This document shows positions 7,851 through 17,472 of a stretch of 64,000 bases of DNA, piece after piece. The notes beneath the pieces were generated by a model that was not told the DNA's origin, ran no database searches, and saw only the letters and a list, made by a program, of their open reading frames with translations. Both the position numbers and the translations under genes were made by a program. Origin of the DNA: Bradyrhizobium sp. AZCC 1610 (lineage in GTDB: Bacteria > Pseudomonadota > Alphaproteobacteria > Rhizobiales > Xanthobacteraceae); assembly GCF_036924515.1 (NCBI RefSeq), contig NZ_JAZHRR010000001.1, positions 6,853,001-6,917,000 on the forward strand, in the 5' to 3' direction. The number at the start of each line of letters is the position of its first letter. The stretch's first letter is position 1.

Positions 7851-10688
7851 TCACCCGTATTTGCCGTGGCAATGCTTGTACTTCTTGCCGCTTCCGCAGG
7901 GACAATCCTCGTTGCGGCCGACCTTGCCCCAGCTTGCGGGATTCTTGGGATCGCGATCAGCGTCCGCGACTTCAGGCACCAGCGAGACGTTGGCGAAGGC
8001 CATCTCGTCTTCGCCGGTATTGGGATCGAACTTGTGCGCCTCCATCGCCGGCAGCACCGGCTGCTGCTCTTCCGGCGGCACGATCTCGACGCGCATCAAT
8101 TGCGCCGTCACCGCCTCGCGCAGGTGCGCGGTCATTGCCTCATACAGGCCGAAGGCTTCCGACTTGTACTCCTGCAACGGATCGCGCTGGCCATAGCCGC
8201 GCAGGCCGATCACCTGACGCAGATGATCGAGCATGATCAGGTGTTCGCGCCAGAGATGATCCAGCGTCTGCAGCAGAATGGTCTTCTCGACATAGCGCAT
8301 CACGTCGGGGCCCCACTGCGCCACCTTGGCCGCCATGTGCTCGTCGACGCGCTGCTCGATCCGCGTCAGCAATTCCTCGTCGGCAATGCCCTCTTCCTTG
8401 GCCCATTCGTCGACCGGCAGGTCGACGTCGAGCACGCGCTTAAGTTCTTCCTTGAGGCCCGCGACATCCCACTGCTCGGCATAGGCGTGTTCCGGCACAT
8501 GCTTGACGACGATGTCGTCGATGAAATCATGACGCATGTCCGCAACCATTTCGGCCACGCTGTCGCTCTTCATCAGTTCGACGCGCTGATCGAAGATCAC
8601 CTTGCGCTGGTCGTTCTGCACGTTGTCGAACTTGAGCAGGTTCTTGCGGATGTCGAAGTTGCGGGCTTCGACCTTCTGCTGCGCCTTTTCCAGCGCCTTG
8701 TTGATCCAGGGATGGATGATGGCCTCGCCCTCTTTCAGGCCGAGCCGCTGCAGCATGCTGTCGAGCCGGTCGGACCCGAAGATCCGCATCAGATCGTCTT
8801 CCAGCGACAGGAAGAACTTCGAGCGGCCGGGGTCGCCCTGACGGCCGGAACGGCCGCGCAACTGGTTGTCGATGCGGCGGGATTCATGCCGCTCCGAGCC
8901 CATGATGTAGAGCCCACCCGGCTTGGTGATGGTCTTGGCCGGCTTGCTGCCCTTGGCGGGCTCGACCTCGACCACGTCCTCGGCCTTCAGCACGATCTCG
9001 CGGAAGCGTTCGATGTCGGCCTTGATCTGTTCGATCTTCGTGGCCTTCTCGGCCTCGTCGGTAATGTTGGCGGTCTCCTGCAGGATCCGCATCTCGAGCG
9101 AACCGCCGAGCTTGATGTCGGTACCGCGGCCGGCCATGTTGGTCGCGATCGTGATCGCGCCGGGGACGCCGGCTTCGGCGACGATATAGGCTTCCTGTTC
9201 GTGGAAGCGCGCATTCAACACCGCAAACAGTTTTGCCGGTTTGCCCGCACGCGCCGCCGCATAGAGCTTTTCCATGCTGGATTCAGAGCCGAAATCGATC
9301 TGCTTGTAACCATGCTTCTTCAGGTAATCGGCCAGCACTTCCGACTTTTCGATCGAGGCGGTGCCGACCAGCACCGGCTGCAGCCGCGCATTGGCGCGTT
9401 CGATCTCGGCCAGGATCGCGGCGTATTTCTCGTTCTGGGTGCGGTAGACTTCATCGTCCTCGTCGAGACGCGCGACCGGCACGTTGGTCGGGATTTCCAC
9501 GACCTCGAGCTTGTAGATGTCGAACAATTCGTCGGCTTCGGTCAGCGCCGTACCGGTCATGCCGGCGAGCTTTTCGTACATCCGGAAATAGTTCTGGAAT
9601 GTGATCGAGGCCAGCGTCTGGTTTTCCGGCTGGACCTGGACGTGCTCCTTGGCTTCCAGCGCCTGATGCAGGCCTTCGGAATAGCGGCGGCCCTGCATCA
9701 TGCGGCCGGTGAATTCGTCGATGATGATGACTTCGCCGTCGCGGACGATGTAGTCCTTGTCGCGGTTGAACAGCGAGTGCGCCCGCAGCGCCTGGTTGAT
9801 GTGGTGAACGACGGAGACGTTCTCGACGTCGTAGAGCGATTCACCCTTGAGCTGACCGGCATCGCGCAACAGCGTCTCGATCTTCTCCATGCCGGCTTCG
9901 GTCAGCGTCACCGTGCGCTGCTTCTCGTCGACCTCGTAATCGGTCTTGTCGAGCTGGGGGAAGAAGGTGTCGATGGTGTTGTAGAATTCCGAGCGGTCGT
10001 CGAGCGGACCGGAGATGATCAGCGGCGTGCGCGCCTCGTCGATCAGGATCGAGTCGACTTCGTCGACGATGGCGTAGAAATGGCCGCGCTGGACCATGTC
10101 CTCCAGCCGGTACTTCATGTTGTCGCGCAGATAGTCGAAACCGTATTCGTTGTTGGTGCCGTAGGTGATGTCGCGCGAATAGGCTTCCTTGCGCTCGGAA
10201 TCGTCGAGCCCGTGCACGATCACGCCGACGGTCAGGCCGAGGAAATTGTAGATCTGGCCCATCCATTCGCTATCGCGGCGGGCGAGGTAGTCGTTGACGG
10301 TGACGACATGGACGCCCTTGCTGGCCAGCGCGTTGAGATAGACCGCAAGCGTCGCCACCAGCGTCTTGCCTTCGCCGGTCTTCATCTCGGCGATGTCGCC
10401 CTCATGCAGTACCATGCCGCCGATCAGCTGGACGTCGAAATGGCGCTGGCCGAGGGTGCGCTTGGCGGCTTCGCGCACGGTGGCGAAGGCCGGAACCAGG
10501 ATATCGTCGAGCGTCTTGCCGTCGGCGAGTTGCTGGCGGAACTCGGCGGTGCGGGCCTTCAGCGCCTCGTCGGAGAGCGCGGCGAGCTCGGGCTCAAGCG
10601 CGTTGATGGCGTCGACGCGGGACTGATATCCCTTCACCCGCCGGTCGTTGGCGGAGCCGAAAAACTTGCGGGCGAGCGCGCCGATCAT
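7851..10688 (-). CDS. secA: Preprotein translocase ATPase SecA
   Basis: Motor ATPase that drives unfolded preproteins through SecYEG. All domains are present: nucleotide-binding domain 1 with Walker [14 protein letters not shown], the [16 protein letters not shown]alker B segment, the preprotein cross-linking domain, nucleotide-binding domain 2 ([26 protein letters not shown]), the helical scaffold, and the C-terminal zinc-binding motif [14 protein letters not shown] used for SecB contact. 945 residues is the usual length for alphaproteobacteria. It is divergent from the parvulin isomerase gene, itself a predicted exported folding factor. Confidence 0.98.
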   Translation of the reverse strand: MIGALARKFFGSANDRRVKGYQSRVDAINALEPELAALSDEALKARTAEFRQQLADGKTLDDILVPAFATVREAAKRTLGQRHFDVQLIGGMVLHEGDIAEMKTGEGKTLVATLAVYLNALASKGVHVVTVNDYLARRDSEWMGQIYNFLGLTVGVIVHGLDDSERKEAYSRDITYGTNNEYGFDYLRDNMKYRLEDMVQRGHFYAIVDEVDSILIDEARTPLIISGPLDDRSEFYNTIDTFFPQLDKTDYEVDEKQRTVTLTEAGMEKIETLLRDAGQLKGESLYDVENVSVVHHINQALRAHSLFNRDKDYIVRDGEVIIIDEFTGRMMQGRRYSEGLHQALEAKEHVQVQPENQTLASITFQNYFRMYEKLAGMTGTALTEADELFDIYKLEVVEIPTNVPVARLDEDDEVYRTQNEKYAAILAEIERANARLQPVLVGTASIEKSEVLADYLKKHGYKQIDFGSESSMEKLYAAARAGKPAKLFAVLNARFHEQEAYIVAEAGVPGAITIATNMAGRGTDIKLGGSLEMRILQETANITDEAEKATKIEQIKADIERFREIVLKAEDVVEVEPAKGSKPAKTITKPGGLYIMGSERHESRRIDNQLRGRSGRQGDPGRSKFFLSLEDDLMRIFGSDRLDSMLQRLGLKEGEAIIHPWINKALEKAQQKVEARNFDIRKNLLKFDNVQNDQRKVIFDQRVELMKSDSVAEMVADMRHDFIDDIVVKHVPEHAYAEQWDVAGLKEELKRVLDVDLPVDEWAKEEGIADEELLTRIEQRVDEHMAAKVAQWGPDVMRYVEKTILLQTLDHLWREHLIMLDHLRQVIGLRGYGQRDPLQEYKSEAFGLYEAMTAHLREAVTAQLMRVEIVPPEEQQPVLPAMEAHKFDPNTGEDEMAFANVSLVPEVADADRDPKNPASWGKVGRNEDCPCGSGKKYKHCHGKYG

Positions 10689-11037
10689 GCCAATTCCTGC
10701 CTTTGCCGTTACTTGCGTTGCAAGCCGTGACGGGGTCCACCAAATTGCTTATCAACTCACCGTGACGCGTCGCGGCAAACACCCCGATCCGGGGGTCATC
10801 CGCCTAATGAGTGGGAATTAAGCAATCCAAGGTTCAACGGCAAAAAACGCAGCAAAATAAGCGCTATCGCCGCCGTACGATCCGGCACAGATATGGCTGG
10901 GTTGGGGCCTTGTCAACGTGGGTCCATCTGTCAAGGAATTCATCATTTTGACAGACTTTTCGCGTTGCCAAGGCCGCATGATTGGGCGAGTGTCCCGCCG
11001 CCTTTTGCTGCCCCCTTCTTCAAGACAAGGATTTTCC
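10689..11037. other. Divergent intergenic region between secA and the parvulin gene
   Basis: About 350 bp with no convincing gene. It must contain the promoters of both neighbours. A TTGACA-like hexamer occurs near 10948 on the plus strand, but I see no good matching -10 element at the right distance, so I do not call a promoter. A weak AAGG ribosome-binding site precedes the ATG of the parvulin gene. Confidence 0.5.
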
Positions 11038-11946
11038 ATGACCACCTCGTTCCCGGAAACGAAAACCGGCCTGCGCTTCGGCCTCGCCTCCCTGGCCGCG
11101 ACGGCCTGTCTGGCTGCGGTTCTGGCCGCCAGCCTGCCGGTTCGTGCCCAGGACAACCCCGTTCTCGCCAAGGTTAACGGTGCGGAGATCCGCCAGAGCG
11201 ATGTGGCGCTCGCGGAAGAGGAACTCGGCCCGAGCCTCGCGCAAATGGACCCGGCGGCCAAGAAGGACAATGTTCTGGCCTTCCTGATCGACCTGAAAAT
11301 CGTCGCCAAGGCCGCCGAGGACAAGAAGGTCGAGAATTCGGAAGACTTCAAGAGGCGCCTGGCCTTCACCCGCAGCCGTCTTCTGATGGACAACCTGCTC
11401 GCCACCGAGGGCAAGGCTGCGACCACCGACGAGGCCATGAAGAAGGTCTATGAGGAGGCCTCCAAGCAGATCACCGGCGAAATGGAGGTTCACGCCCGGC
11501 ACATCCTGGTCGAGACCGAGGACGAGGCCAAGGCGATCGCGGAAGAGCTGAAGAAGGGCGGCGACTTCGCCGAGCTGGCGAAGAAGAAGTCCAAGGACCC
11601 CGGCGCCTCCGATGGCGGCGATCTCGGCTTCTTCACCAAGGAACAGATGGTGCCGGAATTCTCCGCCGTCGCGTTCACGCTCGAGCCCGGCAAGATCTCC
11701 GACCCCGTGAAGTCGCAATTCGGCTGGCACATCATCAAGCTCGAGGAAAAGCGCGCCCGCAAGGCGCCCGAGTTCGAGCAGGTCAAGGCGCAGATCGAGA
11801 CCTACGTGACGCGCAAGGCGCAGGCCGAATACGTCGCCAAGCTGCGTGAAGCCGCCAAGGTCGAACGCATGGACAAGCCGGCGGAAGCCGCCAAGCCGGA
11901 CGCCGCCAAGCCCTCGGATTCCAAGATGGCGCCGCCGAAAAAGTAA
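11038..11946 (+). CDS. Exported parvulin-type peptidyl-prolyl cis-trans isomerase (SurA/PrsA-like)
   Basis: Likely a periplasmic folding factor for exported proteins. A signal peptide runs to about residue 37 (LAASLPVRAQD, signal peptidase I type). An N-terminal SurA-like helical region (about 40-130) carries the VNGAEI motif. The parvulin rotamase domain is about 150-245, with HARHILVETEDEA, GGDFAELAKKKSKDP, GGDLGFF and FGWHIIKLE. The tail is Lys/Pro/Ala-rich. The ATG chosen has a purine-rich site upstream and directly precedes the signal peptide; a longer frame upstream has no signal-like character. 302 residues is typical for Bradyrhizobium-type homologues. Confidence 0.9.
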   Translation: MTTSFPETKTGLRFGLASLAATACLAAVLAASLPVRAQDNPVLAKVNGAEIRQSDVALAEEELGPSLAQMDPAAKKDNVLAFLIDLKIVAKAAEDKKVENSEDFKRRLAFTRSRLLMDNLLATEGKAATTDEAMKKVYEEASKQITGEMEVHARHILVETEDEAKAIAEELKKGGDFAELAKKKSKDPGASDGGDLGFFTKEQMVPEFSAVAFTLEPGKISDPVKSQFGWHIIKLEEKRARKAPEFEQVKAQIETYVTRKAQAEYVAKLREAAKVERMDKPAEAAKPDAAKPSDSKMAPPKK

Positions 11947-11991
11947 AAAATCGCTGTCCCTTCTTCGAGGCCGATAGTATCTACCATCGTC

Positions 11992-12017
11992 ATGGCCGGG
12001 CCGAAGCGCCCGGCCAT
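11992..12017. repeat. Perfect GC-rich hairpin after the parvulin gene
   Basis: A 10-bp perfect stem (ATGGCCGGGC / GCCCGGCCAT) with a six-base loop lies 45 bp after the parvulin stop. It lacks a T-run, so it is either a weak terminator or a short member of the GTCATGGCCGGGC repeat type seen at 31199. Confidence 0.5.
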
Positions 12018-12106
12018 TCCATGTCCAGGGACTGGTTGGCAGGCCCTGAAGACGTCGATGCCGGCGCAGATCCGGCTATGGTTGATCTGGTCGAAGAAGG
12101 TGCCGC

Positions 12107-13366
12107 ATGTCCACCACCATCTCCCCCCTCGCCCCGACCGATGTCCCCGAGATGCCGGCGATTGCGGGCGTGAAGCTTGCCACCGCCGCCGCCGGCATCC
12201 GCTACAAGGGGCGTACCGACGTGCTGCTCGCCGTCATGGACAAGGGCACCACGGTCGCGGGCGTCTTCACCAAATCGAAATGCCCGTCCGCTCCCGTTGA
12301 ATGGTGCCGCGCCAAGCTCGGCCGGGATGGATCTTCCAAGGCAGGATTTGCCCGCGCGCTGGTGGTGAACTCCGGCAACGCCAACGCATTCACCGGCAAG
12401 ACCGGCAAGCAGTCGACGGCGCTGACCGCGCAAACCGCAGCGAAAGCAGTAGGCTGCAGCGCCAACGAGGTGTTCCTTGCCTCGACCGGCGTTATCGGCG
12501 AGCCGCTGGACGCCACCAAGTTCGACGGCGTCCTGGCGACGCTGGCGGAAGCCGCCGCGCCGGATGGCTGGATGAGCGCGGCAAGCGCGATCATGACTAC
12601 CGACACCTTCCCGAAAGTCGCAACCGCCACGGCAAAGCTCGGCAACACCAAGGTGACCATCAACGGCATGGCCAAGGGCGCGGGCATGATCGCGCCCGAT
12701 ATGGCGACCATGCTGTCGTTCGTGTTCACCGATGCACCGCTGTCGTCCACCGTGCTGCAGGCGCTGCTCAAGAGCGGCGTCGAGGACACCTTCAACGCCG
12801 TCACGATCGACAGCGACACCTCGACATCGGATACGCTACTGGCGTTCGCCACCGGCACGGCCGCAGCCAGCGGCGCACCGAAGATCAGCCGCGCCAGCGA
12901 CCCGCGGCTGAAGGCGTTTGCCAAGGCGTTCCGCGACGTGCTGGCCAACCTTGCCGAACAGGTGGCCCGCGATGGCGAAGGCGCGCGCAAGCTGGTCGAG
13001 GTGATCGTCGAAGGCGCGACCACCAAGGCCTCGGCGCGCCGAATCGCGATGTCGATCGCGAATTCGCCGCTGGTCAAGACGGCGATCGCCGGCGAGGACG
13101 CCAATTGGGGCCGCGTGGTGATGGCCGTCGGCAAGGCCGGCGAGCCCGCCAACCGCGACAAGCTTTCGATCTCGTTCAACGGCATTCGGGTCGCCAGGAG
13201 CGGTGCGCGCGATCCGTCCTACAACGAGGCCGAGGTTTCCGAGGTGATGAAAAATCCGAAGATCCAGATCAAGGTCGCGCTTGGCCTCGGCAAGGGCCGC
13301 GACCGCGTGCTGACCTGCGACCTGACCAAGGAATATGTCGCGATCAATGGCGACTACCGGTCGTGA
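12107..13366 (+). CDS. argJ: Bifunctional ornithine acetyltransferase / N-acetylglutamate synthase
   Basis: Moves the acetyl group from N-acetylornithine to glutamate, recycling it in arginine biosynthesis; bifunctional versions can also acetylate glutamate from acetyl-CoA. The self-cleavage motif [16 protein letters not shown] is present with nucleophile T201, which becomes the N-terminus of the beta chain. Other signature segments are [20 protein letters not shown], and the terminal NGDYRS. 419 residues is normal. It is followed within 15 bp by the Nudix gene, suggesting cotranscription. Confidence 0.96.
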   Translation: MSTTISPLAPTDVPEMPAIAGVKLATAAAGIRYKGRTDVLLAVMDKGTTVAGVFTKSKCPSAPVEWCRAKLGRDGSSKAGFARALVVNSGNANAFTGKTGKQSTALTAQTAAKAVGCSANEVFLASTGVIGEPLDATKFDGVLATLAEAAAPDGWMSAASAIMTTDTFPKVATATAKLGNTKVTINGMAKGAGMIAPDMATMLSFVFTDAPLSSTVLQALLKSGVEDTFNAVTIDSDTSTSDTLLAFATGTAAASGAPKISRASDPRLKAFAKAFRDVLANLAEQVARDGEGARKLVEVIVEGATTKASARRIAMSIANSPLVKTAIAGEDANWGRVVMAVGKAGEPANRDKLSISFNGIRVARSGARDPSYNEAEVSEVMKNPKIQIKVALGLGKGRDRVLTCDLTKEYVAINGDYRS

Positions 13367-13381
13367 GCGAGACAGCGGCGC

Positions 13382-13792
13382 ATGGCTGACATCAAGCTCA
13401 CCCTCGTCGTCGCCTGCGCCCTCGTCGATGCCGACAAGCGTGTGCTGATCGCGCAACGTCCGCAGGGCAAGGCGCTCGCGGGTCTCTGGGAATTTCCCGG
13501 CGGCAAGGTCGAGCCCGGCGAACGGCCGGAGCAGACGTTGATCCGCGAATTGCATGAGGAGATCGGCATCGACGTCAGCGAGCCGTGCCTGGCGCCGCTG
13601 ACTTTTGCCAGCCACGCCTATGACAGCTTTCATTTGCTGATGCCGCTCTATATCTGCCGGCGCTGGGAAGGCACGGTGATGGCGCGCGAAGGCCAGCAAC
13701 TGGCCTGGGTCCGCGCCAACAAACTGCGCGATTACCCTATGCCGCCCGCAGACATTCCTCTGATCCCGCATCTGATTGATTTGTTGATGTGA
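13382..13792 (+). CDS. mutT: MutT-type Nudix hydrolase (8-oxo-dGTP diphosphatase)
   Basis: Probably removes 8-oxo-dGTP from the nucleotide pool. The Nudix box GX5EX7REUXEEXGU reads G-KVEPG-E-RPEQTLI-RELHEEIGI. The N-terminal KLTLVVACALVDADKRVLIAQRP and the WEFPGGKVE segment are typical of MutT rather than of ADP-ribose pyrophosphatases. 136 residues is normal. The argJ-mutT arrangement is common in Rhizobiales. Exact substrate is inferred from the family. Confidence 0.88.
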   Translation: MADIKLTLVVACALVDADKRVLIAQRPQGKALAGLWEFPGGKVEPGERPEQTLIRELHEEIGIDVSEPCLAPLTFASHAYDSFHLLMPLYICRRWEGTVMAREGQQLAWVRANKLRDYPMPPADIPLIPHLIDLLM

Positions 13793-14091
13793 GGTGGCGC
13801 ATACCACTGTCATGCCCGGACTTGCCGCCTCCGCTAAAGCTTCGGCGCGCCAACGGGGAAAGCCGCGGCGAAGCCTTGGCGTAGCCGGGATCCGGGCATC
13901 CATCAACTTCAAAGAGTCTTCCAGTGCGGCGCATCTTCGGCGGCACGCAGAGCCCAGACACAAAATCGCGAAAACAACCCCATGCAAAGTAGAATGGGGC
14001 CGGCTTGCCGCACTCGTGCTTTGTCCGGGGCACGAGAAGAAAAATGGTCCGTCGCCACGGCCCAACCTGATCTCATCCCGCTTTAGGTTGT
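13793..14091. other. Intergenic region with a degenerate palindromic repeat
   Basis: About 300 bp between convergent genes. The left third (13811-13902) starts GTCATGCCCGGACTTG and ends GGATCCGGGCATCC, which form the outer arms of an imperfect palindrome resembling other repeats in this window. The rest is less GC-rich and I see no gene in it. Confidence 0.5.
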
Positions 14092-14937
14092 CTATTTGGG
14101 AGCAGTTTTCTTCACCGCCGCCTCCAGGCTCGCTTTCGCCGAACCCGGCCGCAACGGCTTTTGCTGGCTCTCATGCGGCGCCCAGCCGGACAGCCAGACA
14201 AGATCGAAGGTGGCGCGGATGCGGCCATCCGGATCGGCAAAACGTTCGCCGTAAATCTGCACCATCCGCAACATGGTGGCGCGACGGGTCGGCGTCCGCC
14301 GCCGCTCGATCAGGATATTGGTCGCACCCATCCGCCTGATATCGGCCATCAGCGCGAACGCACTGTCGTAGCGCACCACGACACGATCGACGTCGGTGAC
14401 CGGCAGCGCAAGGCCTGCGCGTTGCAGCAGCGCGCCGACATCGCGCAGATCCGCGAACGGCGCGACGCGCGGCGATACCCCGCCCTCGCATTCGGCTTCC
14501 GCGGCGGCAAAGGATTGCCTGAGCTCGGTCAGCGTATCGCCGCCGATCATTGCTGCCAGCAACAATCCGTCGGGTTTTAGCGCGCGGCGGATTTGCGCCA
14601 GCACGCCGGGGAGATCGTTGACGAACTGGAAGGCGAGCGCCGAGACGGCGAGGTCGAGCGATTGCGGCGGCAAGCGCAGCGTTTCCGATTGATCGGGATC
14701 GATGCGCGAGATCGACTGGAAGCGATCAGCGATGGGCTTTCGCAGCAATTCGCCCGGCGTCCAGATTTCAGCCACGTCGGCAAAATTCCGCATCACCGCC
14801 TGCAGCCGCTCCTCCATGTCCTCCCTGACGCGATCAAGCAGGAACGTCACCGGCCCGCCACGCCGCGCGCGATCGATGCGCGCACGCAAGAGTGCGCGGT
14901 CGAACAGGATGGGTGCGGCGGTCGGGCTCGAAACCAT
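14092..14937 (-). CDS. SAM-dependent methyltransferase fold protein, BioC/NDUFAF5-like
   Basis: A class I methyltransferase-like protein. It matches alphaproteobacterial relatives of mitochondrial NDUFAF5, an assembly factor that hydroxylates an arginine of complex I, as judged by ILFDRALLRAR near the start, FLLDRVREDMEERL, LDLAVSALAFQFVNDLPG, ALKPDGLLLAAMIGGDTLTELRQSF and the C-terminal MLRMVQIYGERFADPDGRIRATFD. The SAM-binding glycine motif is weak. I chose the ATG giving MVSSPTAAP since homologues begin shortly before the FDRALL motif; an ATG 51 bases upstream is possible. It is divergent from comF. Role in complex I assembly is inference. Confidence 0.75.
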   Translation of the reverse strand: MVSSPTAAPILFDRALLRARIDRARRGGPVTFLLDRVREDMEERLQAVMRNFADVAEIWTPGELLRKPIADRFQSISRIDPDQSETLRLPPQSLDLAVSALAFQFVNDLPGVLAQIRRALKPDGLLLAAMIGGDTLTELRQSFAAAEAECEGGVSPRVAPFADLRDVGALLQRAGLALPVTDVDRVVVRYDSAFALMADIRRMGATNILIERRRTPTRRATMLRMVQIYGERFADPDGRIRATFDLVWLSGWAPHESQQKPLRPGSAKASLEAAVKKTAPK

Positions 14938-15015
14938 GCCGGTTGGTACGCCGCCCGCCCCGTCTCTGGCAATCCTCCGCTTGAGCACGCTGCCCAGCAG
15001 CGCTAGCCTCGTCCC

Positions 15016-15825
15016 ATGGACGCCGAGGCATCACCACCACGATCCATTTCCAGCCATCTTCGCGGCGCGCTCGGCGCCTGCCGCGACGCATTCGCGAATC
15101 TTCCGCGGCTCGCGCTCGACATCGCGCTGCCGACGCTGTGCGTTTCCTGCCGCGAACCGGTCGATGGCGAGGGCGTCTGCGCGGCGTGCTGGGCGAAACT
15201 GTCGTTCATCGCACAGCCGTTCTGTCCGCGGCTCGGCATTCCCTTTGTCTATGATCCCGGTCCGGAATTGCTGTCGATGGAGGCGATCGCCAGTCCGCCG
15301 GCCTACCAGCGCGCCCGCGCCGCGGTGCGCTATGACGACGTTGCCCGCACGCTGGTTCATTCGCTGAAATACCAGGACCGCACCGATCTGGCGCCGGCGA
15401 TGGGCCGCTGGATGGCCCGCGCGGGTCAGGAATTGCTCGCAGAGGCCGACGTGCTGGTGCCGGTTCCCCTGCACTGGCGGCGCGGCTGGAGCCGCCGCTA
15501 CAACCAGTCCGGCGCGCTGGCGCGGGTAATTTCGCAGCAAACCGGCGTCAAACTGGCCACTGAGGCGCTTCGCCGCATTCGCGCGACCGAGCAGCAGATC
15601 GGGCTGTCCCGGCCGCAGCGCGCCAGCAATGTGCAGGGCGCCTTCAAGGTCGCCGCCGATCGCATGGCAGATATCCAGGGCCGCCGCGTCATCCTGATCG
15701 ACGACGTGCTGACGTCCGGCGCCACGACGGACGCCTGCGCCCGGGCGCTGCTGCGCGCCAAAGCCGCGCAGGTCGACGTGCTGGTATTCGCGCGGGTTGT
15801 GGACACCCACCGGGCTCCCATATAA
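15016..15825 (+). CDS. comF: ComF family phosphoribosyltransferase-like protein
   Basis: ComF proteins are needed for DNA uptake in competent bacteria and widespread, with unclear role, elsewhere. The N-terminal part has the cysteine pairs expected of the double-zinc-ribbon (TLCVSC and GVCAACW), and the C-terminal part has the phosphoribosyltransferase loop VILIDDVLTSGATTDAC. The central LVPVPLHWRRGWSRRYNQ is the ComF signature. 269 residues. It starts a tight run of genes comF-grxC-amidase-DUF1178 on the same strand. Confidence 0.9.
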   Translation: MDAEASPPRSISSHLRGALGACRDAFANLPRLALDIALPTLCVSCREPVDGEGVCAACWAKLSFIAQPFCPRLGIPFVYDPGPELLSMEAIASPPAYQRARAAVRYDDVARTLVHSLKYQDRTDLAPAMGRWMARAGQELLAEADVLVPVPLHWRRGWSRRYNQSGALARVISQQTGVKLATEALRRIRATEQQIGLSRPQRASNVQGAFKVAADRMADIQGRRVILIDDVLTSGATTDACARALLRAKAAQVDVLVFARVVDTHRAPI

Positions 15826-15854
15826 TTCAAACACTTGCCAAATCAGAGCGCACC

Positions 15855-16127
15855 ATGACTGCCATTGAAATCTATACCCGCCCGGGCTGCGGCTACTGCA
15901 CCGCCGCCAAATCGCTGCTGACGCGCAAGAACGCCGCGTTTACCGAATTGAACGTGGCGACCGACCCGACCTATCGCGAGCAGATGTACGGTCGCGCAGG
16001 CCACGGTTCGACCTTTCCGCAGATCTTCATCGGCACAACCCATGTCGGCGGCTGCGACGAACTCTACGCGCTGGACCGCGCGGGCAAGCTCGATGGCTTG
16101 CTGGCGACAGAAAAGGCTTCCTCATGA
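15855..16127 (+). CDS. grxC: Glutaredoxin 3
   Basis: Small dithiol glutaredoxin that reduces disulfides with glutathione. Active site CGYC lies at about residues 13-16 (YTRPGCGYC), and the cis-proline and glutathione-binding segment reads TFPQIFIG followed by HVGGCDEL. 90 residues is normal. Its stop overlaps the start of the amidase gene by four bases (ATGA), so translation is probably coupled. Confidence 0.94.
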   Translation: MTAIEIYTRPGCGYCTAAKSLLTRKNAAFTELNVATDPTYREQMYGRAGHGSTFPQIFIGTTHVGGCDELYALDRAGKLDGLLATEKASS

Positions 16128-17002
16128 GCGCAGGCTCCATTTTTACCGCCGCCATGGTGCAAATGCGCACCGGGCTGTTACCCGAGCCGAGCCTCGAGCA
16201 GGGCATCAAGCTGATCCGCGAGGCCGCCGCGCAAGGCGCCGACTACGTGCTCACGCCTGAGGTGAGCAACATGATGCAGCTGAACCGCAAGGCGCTGTTC
16301 GAGCATCTCGCCGCCGAGGGCGACGATCTCTCGTTGAAAGCCTATCGAGCGCTGGCGGCGGAATTGAAGATTCATCTCCACATTGGCTCGCTGGCGCTGC
16401 GCTATTCGCCGGAGCGCGCCGTCAATCGCTCGTTCCTGATCGGGCCCGACGGCAATTTGCTCGCCAGCTACGACAAGATCCACATGTTCGATATCGATCT
16501 GCCCGGCGGCGAGAGCTATCGCGAATCCGCCAATTACCAGCCGGGCGAGACGGCCGTGATCTCGGATCTGCCGTGGGGCCGCATCGGGCTGACGATCTGT
16601 TACGACGTGCGCTTTCCGGCGCTCTATCGCGCGCTTGCCGAAGCCGGTGCGTCGTTCCTCACGGTGCCGTCCGCCTTCACCAGGAAGACCGGCGAGGCGC
16701 ATTGGCACACGCTGCTCCGCGCCCGCGCCATCGAGACCGGCTGCTTCGTCTTCGCGGCGGCGCAATGCGGCATGCACGAGAACAAGCGCGAGACCTTCGG
16801 GCATTCGCTGATCATCGCCCCCTGGGGCGAGATTCTTGCCGAGGGCGGCGTCGACCCCGGCGTGTTCCTCGCCGAGATCGATCCCTCGAAGGTGGAGACC
16901 GCGCGCACGGCCGTGCCGTCGTTGCAGCACGGACGGCGCTTCGGGATCGCCGACCCCAAGGCCGGCCCGGAGCATCTGCATCTCGTCCGGGGTTCGGCAT
17001 GA
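16124..17002 (+). CDS. Carbon-nitrogen hydrolase family protein (Nit1/Nit2-type amidase)
   Basis: Nitrilase-superfamily amidase with the complete catalytic triad: E46 (LTPEVSN), K118 (YDKIHMFD) and nucleophile C159 (GLTICYDVRFP). The RSFLIGPDG and AAAQCG segments resemble Nit1/Nit2, which repair deaminated glutathione or hydrolyse omega-amides. Placement directly after grxC (four-base overlap) fits a role in glutathione metabolism, i.e. deaminated glutathione amidase; that assignment is inference. 292 residues. Overlaps the next gene by four bases as well. Confidence 0.86.
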   Translation: MSAGSIFTAAMVQMRTGLLPEPSLEQGIKLIREAAAQGADYVLTPEVSNMMQLNRKALFEHLAAEGDDLSLKAYRALAAELKIHLHIGSLALRYSPERAVNRSFLIGPDGNLLASYDKIHMFDIDLPGGESYRESANYQPGETAVISDLPWGRIGLTICYDVRFPALYRALAEAGASFLTVPSAFTRKTGEAHWHTLLRARAIETGCFVFAAAQCGMHENKRETFGHSLIIAPWGEILAEGGVDPGVFLAEIDPSKVETARTAVPSLQHGRRFGIADPKAGPEHLHLVRGSA

Positions 17003-17472
17003 TCCGCTACAACCTTCGCTGCGAGAAGGGCCATGCCTTCGAAAGCTGGTTTCAAAGCTCCGCGGCTTATGAGAGCCAGGAGAAACGCAGGCTGGTGAGC
17101 TGCCCTGCCTGCGGCTCGGTCAAGGTCGAACGCGCCATCATGGCCCCGCAGATCGTGAGCAAGAAGGGCCGCGAGGCCGCCGCGCCTGCGTCGGCCACGC
17201 CTGCGGAAGCAACGGCGCCATCCGAATCGACGCCGCTCCTGATGGCGCAGGAACGCGAGCTGCGCGCCAAGCTGAAGGAATTGCGCGATCACATCGTCAA
17301 GAATGCCGACAATGTCGGCGAGCGCTTCCCCAACGAAGCGCGCAAGATGCATTACGGCGATATCGAGCATCGCCCGATCTACGGCGAGGCCTCGCCGGAC
17401 GAGGCGCGCGCGCTGATCGACGAAGGCGTCGAGGTCTCCCCGCTGCCGGTGCTGCCGGACGACCGGAACTAA
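16999..17472 (+). CDS. DUF1178 family protein with zinc-ribbon-like N-terminus
   Basis: A 157-residue protein starting MIRYNLRCEKGHAFESWF. Two cysteine pairs (one broken: RCEKGH, then SCPACGSVKVERAIMAPQI) suggest a metal-binding ribbon. A middle Ala/Pro/Thr linker is followed by a conserved C-terminal part, RDHIVKNADNVGERFPNEAR and IYGEASPDEARALIDEGVEV. These are DUF1178 hallmarks; function is unknown. It is the last gene of the comF-grxC-amidase run and overlaps the amidase stop by four bases, and it ends exactly adjacent to the convergent EamA gene. Confidence 0.88.
   Translation: MIRYNLRCEKGHAFESWFQSSAAYESQEKRRLVSCPACGSVKVERAIMAPQIVSKKGREAAAPASATPAEATAPSESTPLLMAQERELRAKLKELRDHIVKNADNVGERFPNEARKMHYGDIEHRPIYGEASPDEARALIDEGVEVSPLPVLPDDRN

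Noticed and set aside
7737..10730. A 997-codon open frame antisense to secA
   Set aside because: It mirrors the secA codons exactly, has no domain similarity, and such long antisense frames are expected in GC-rich DNA.
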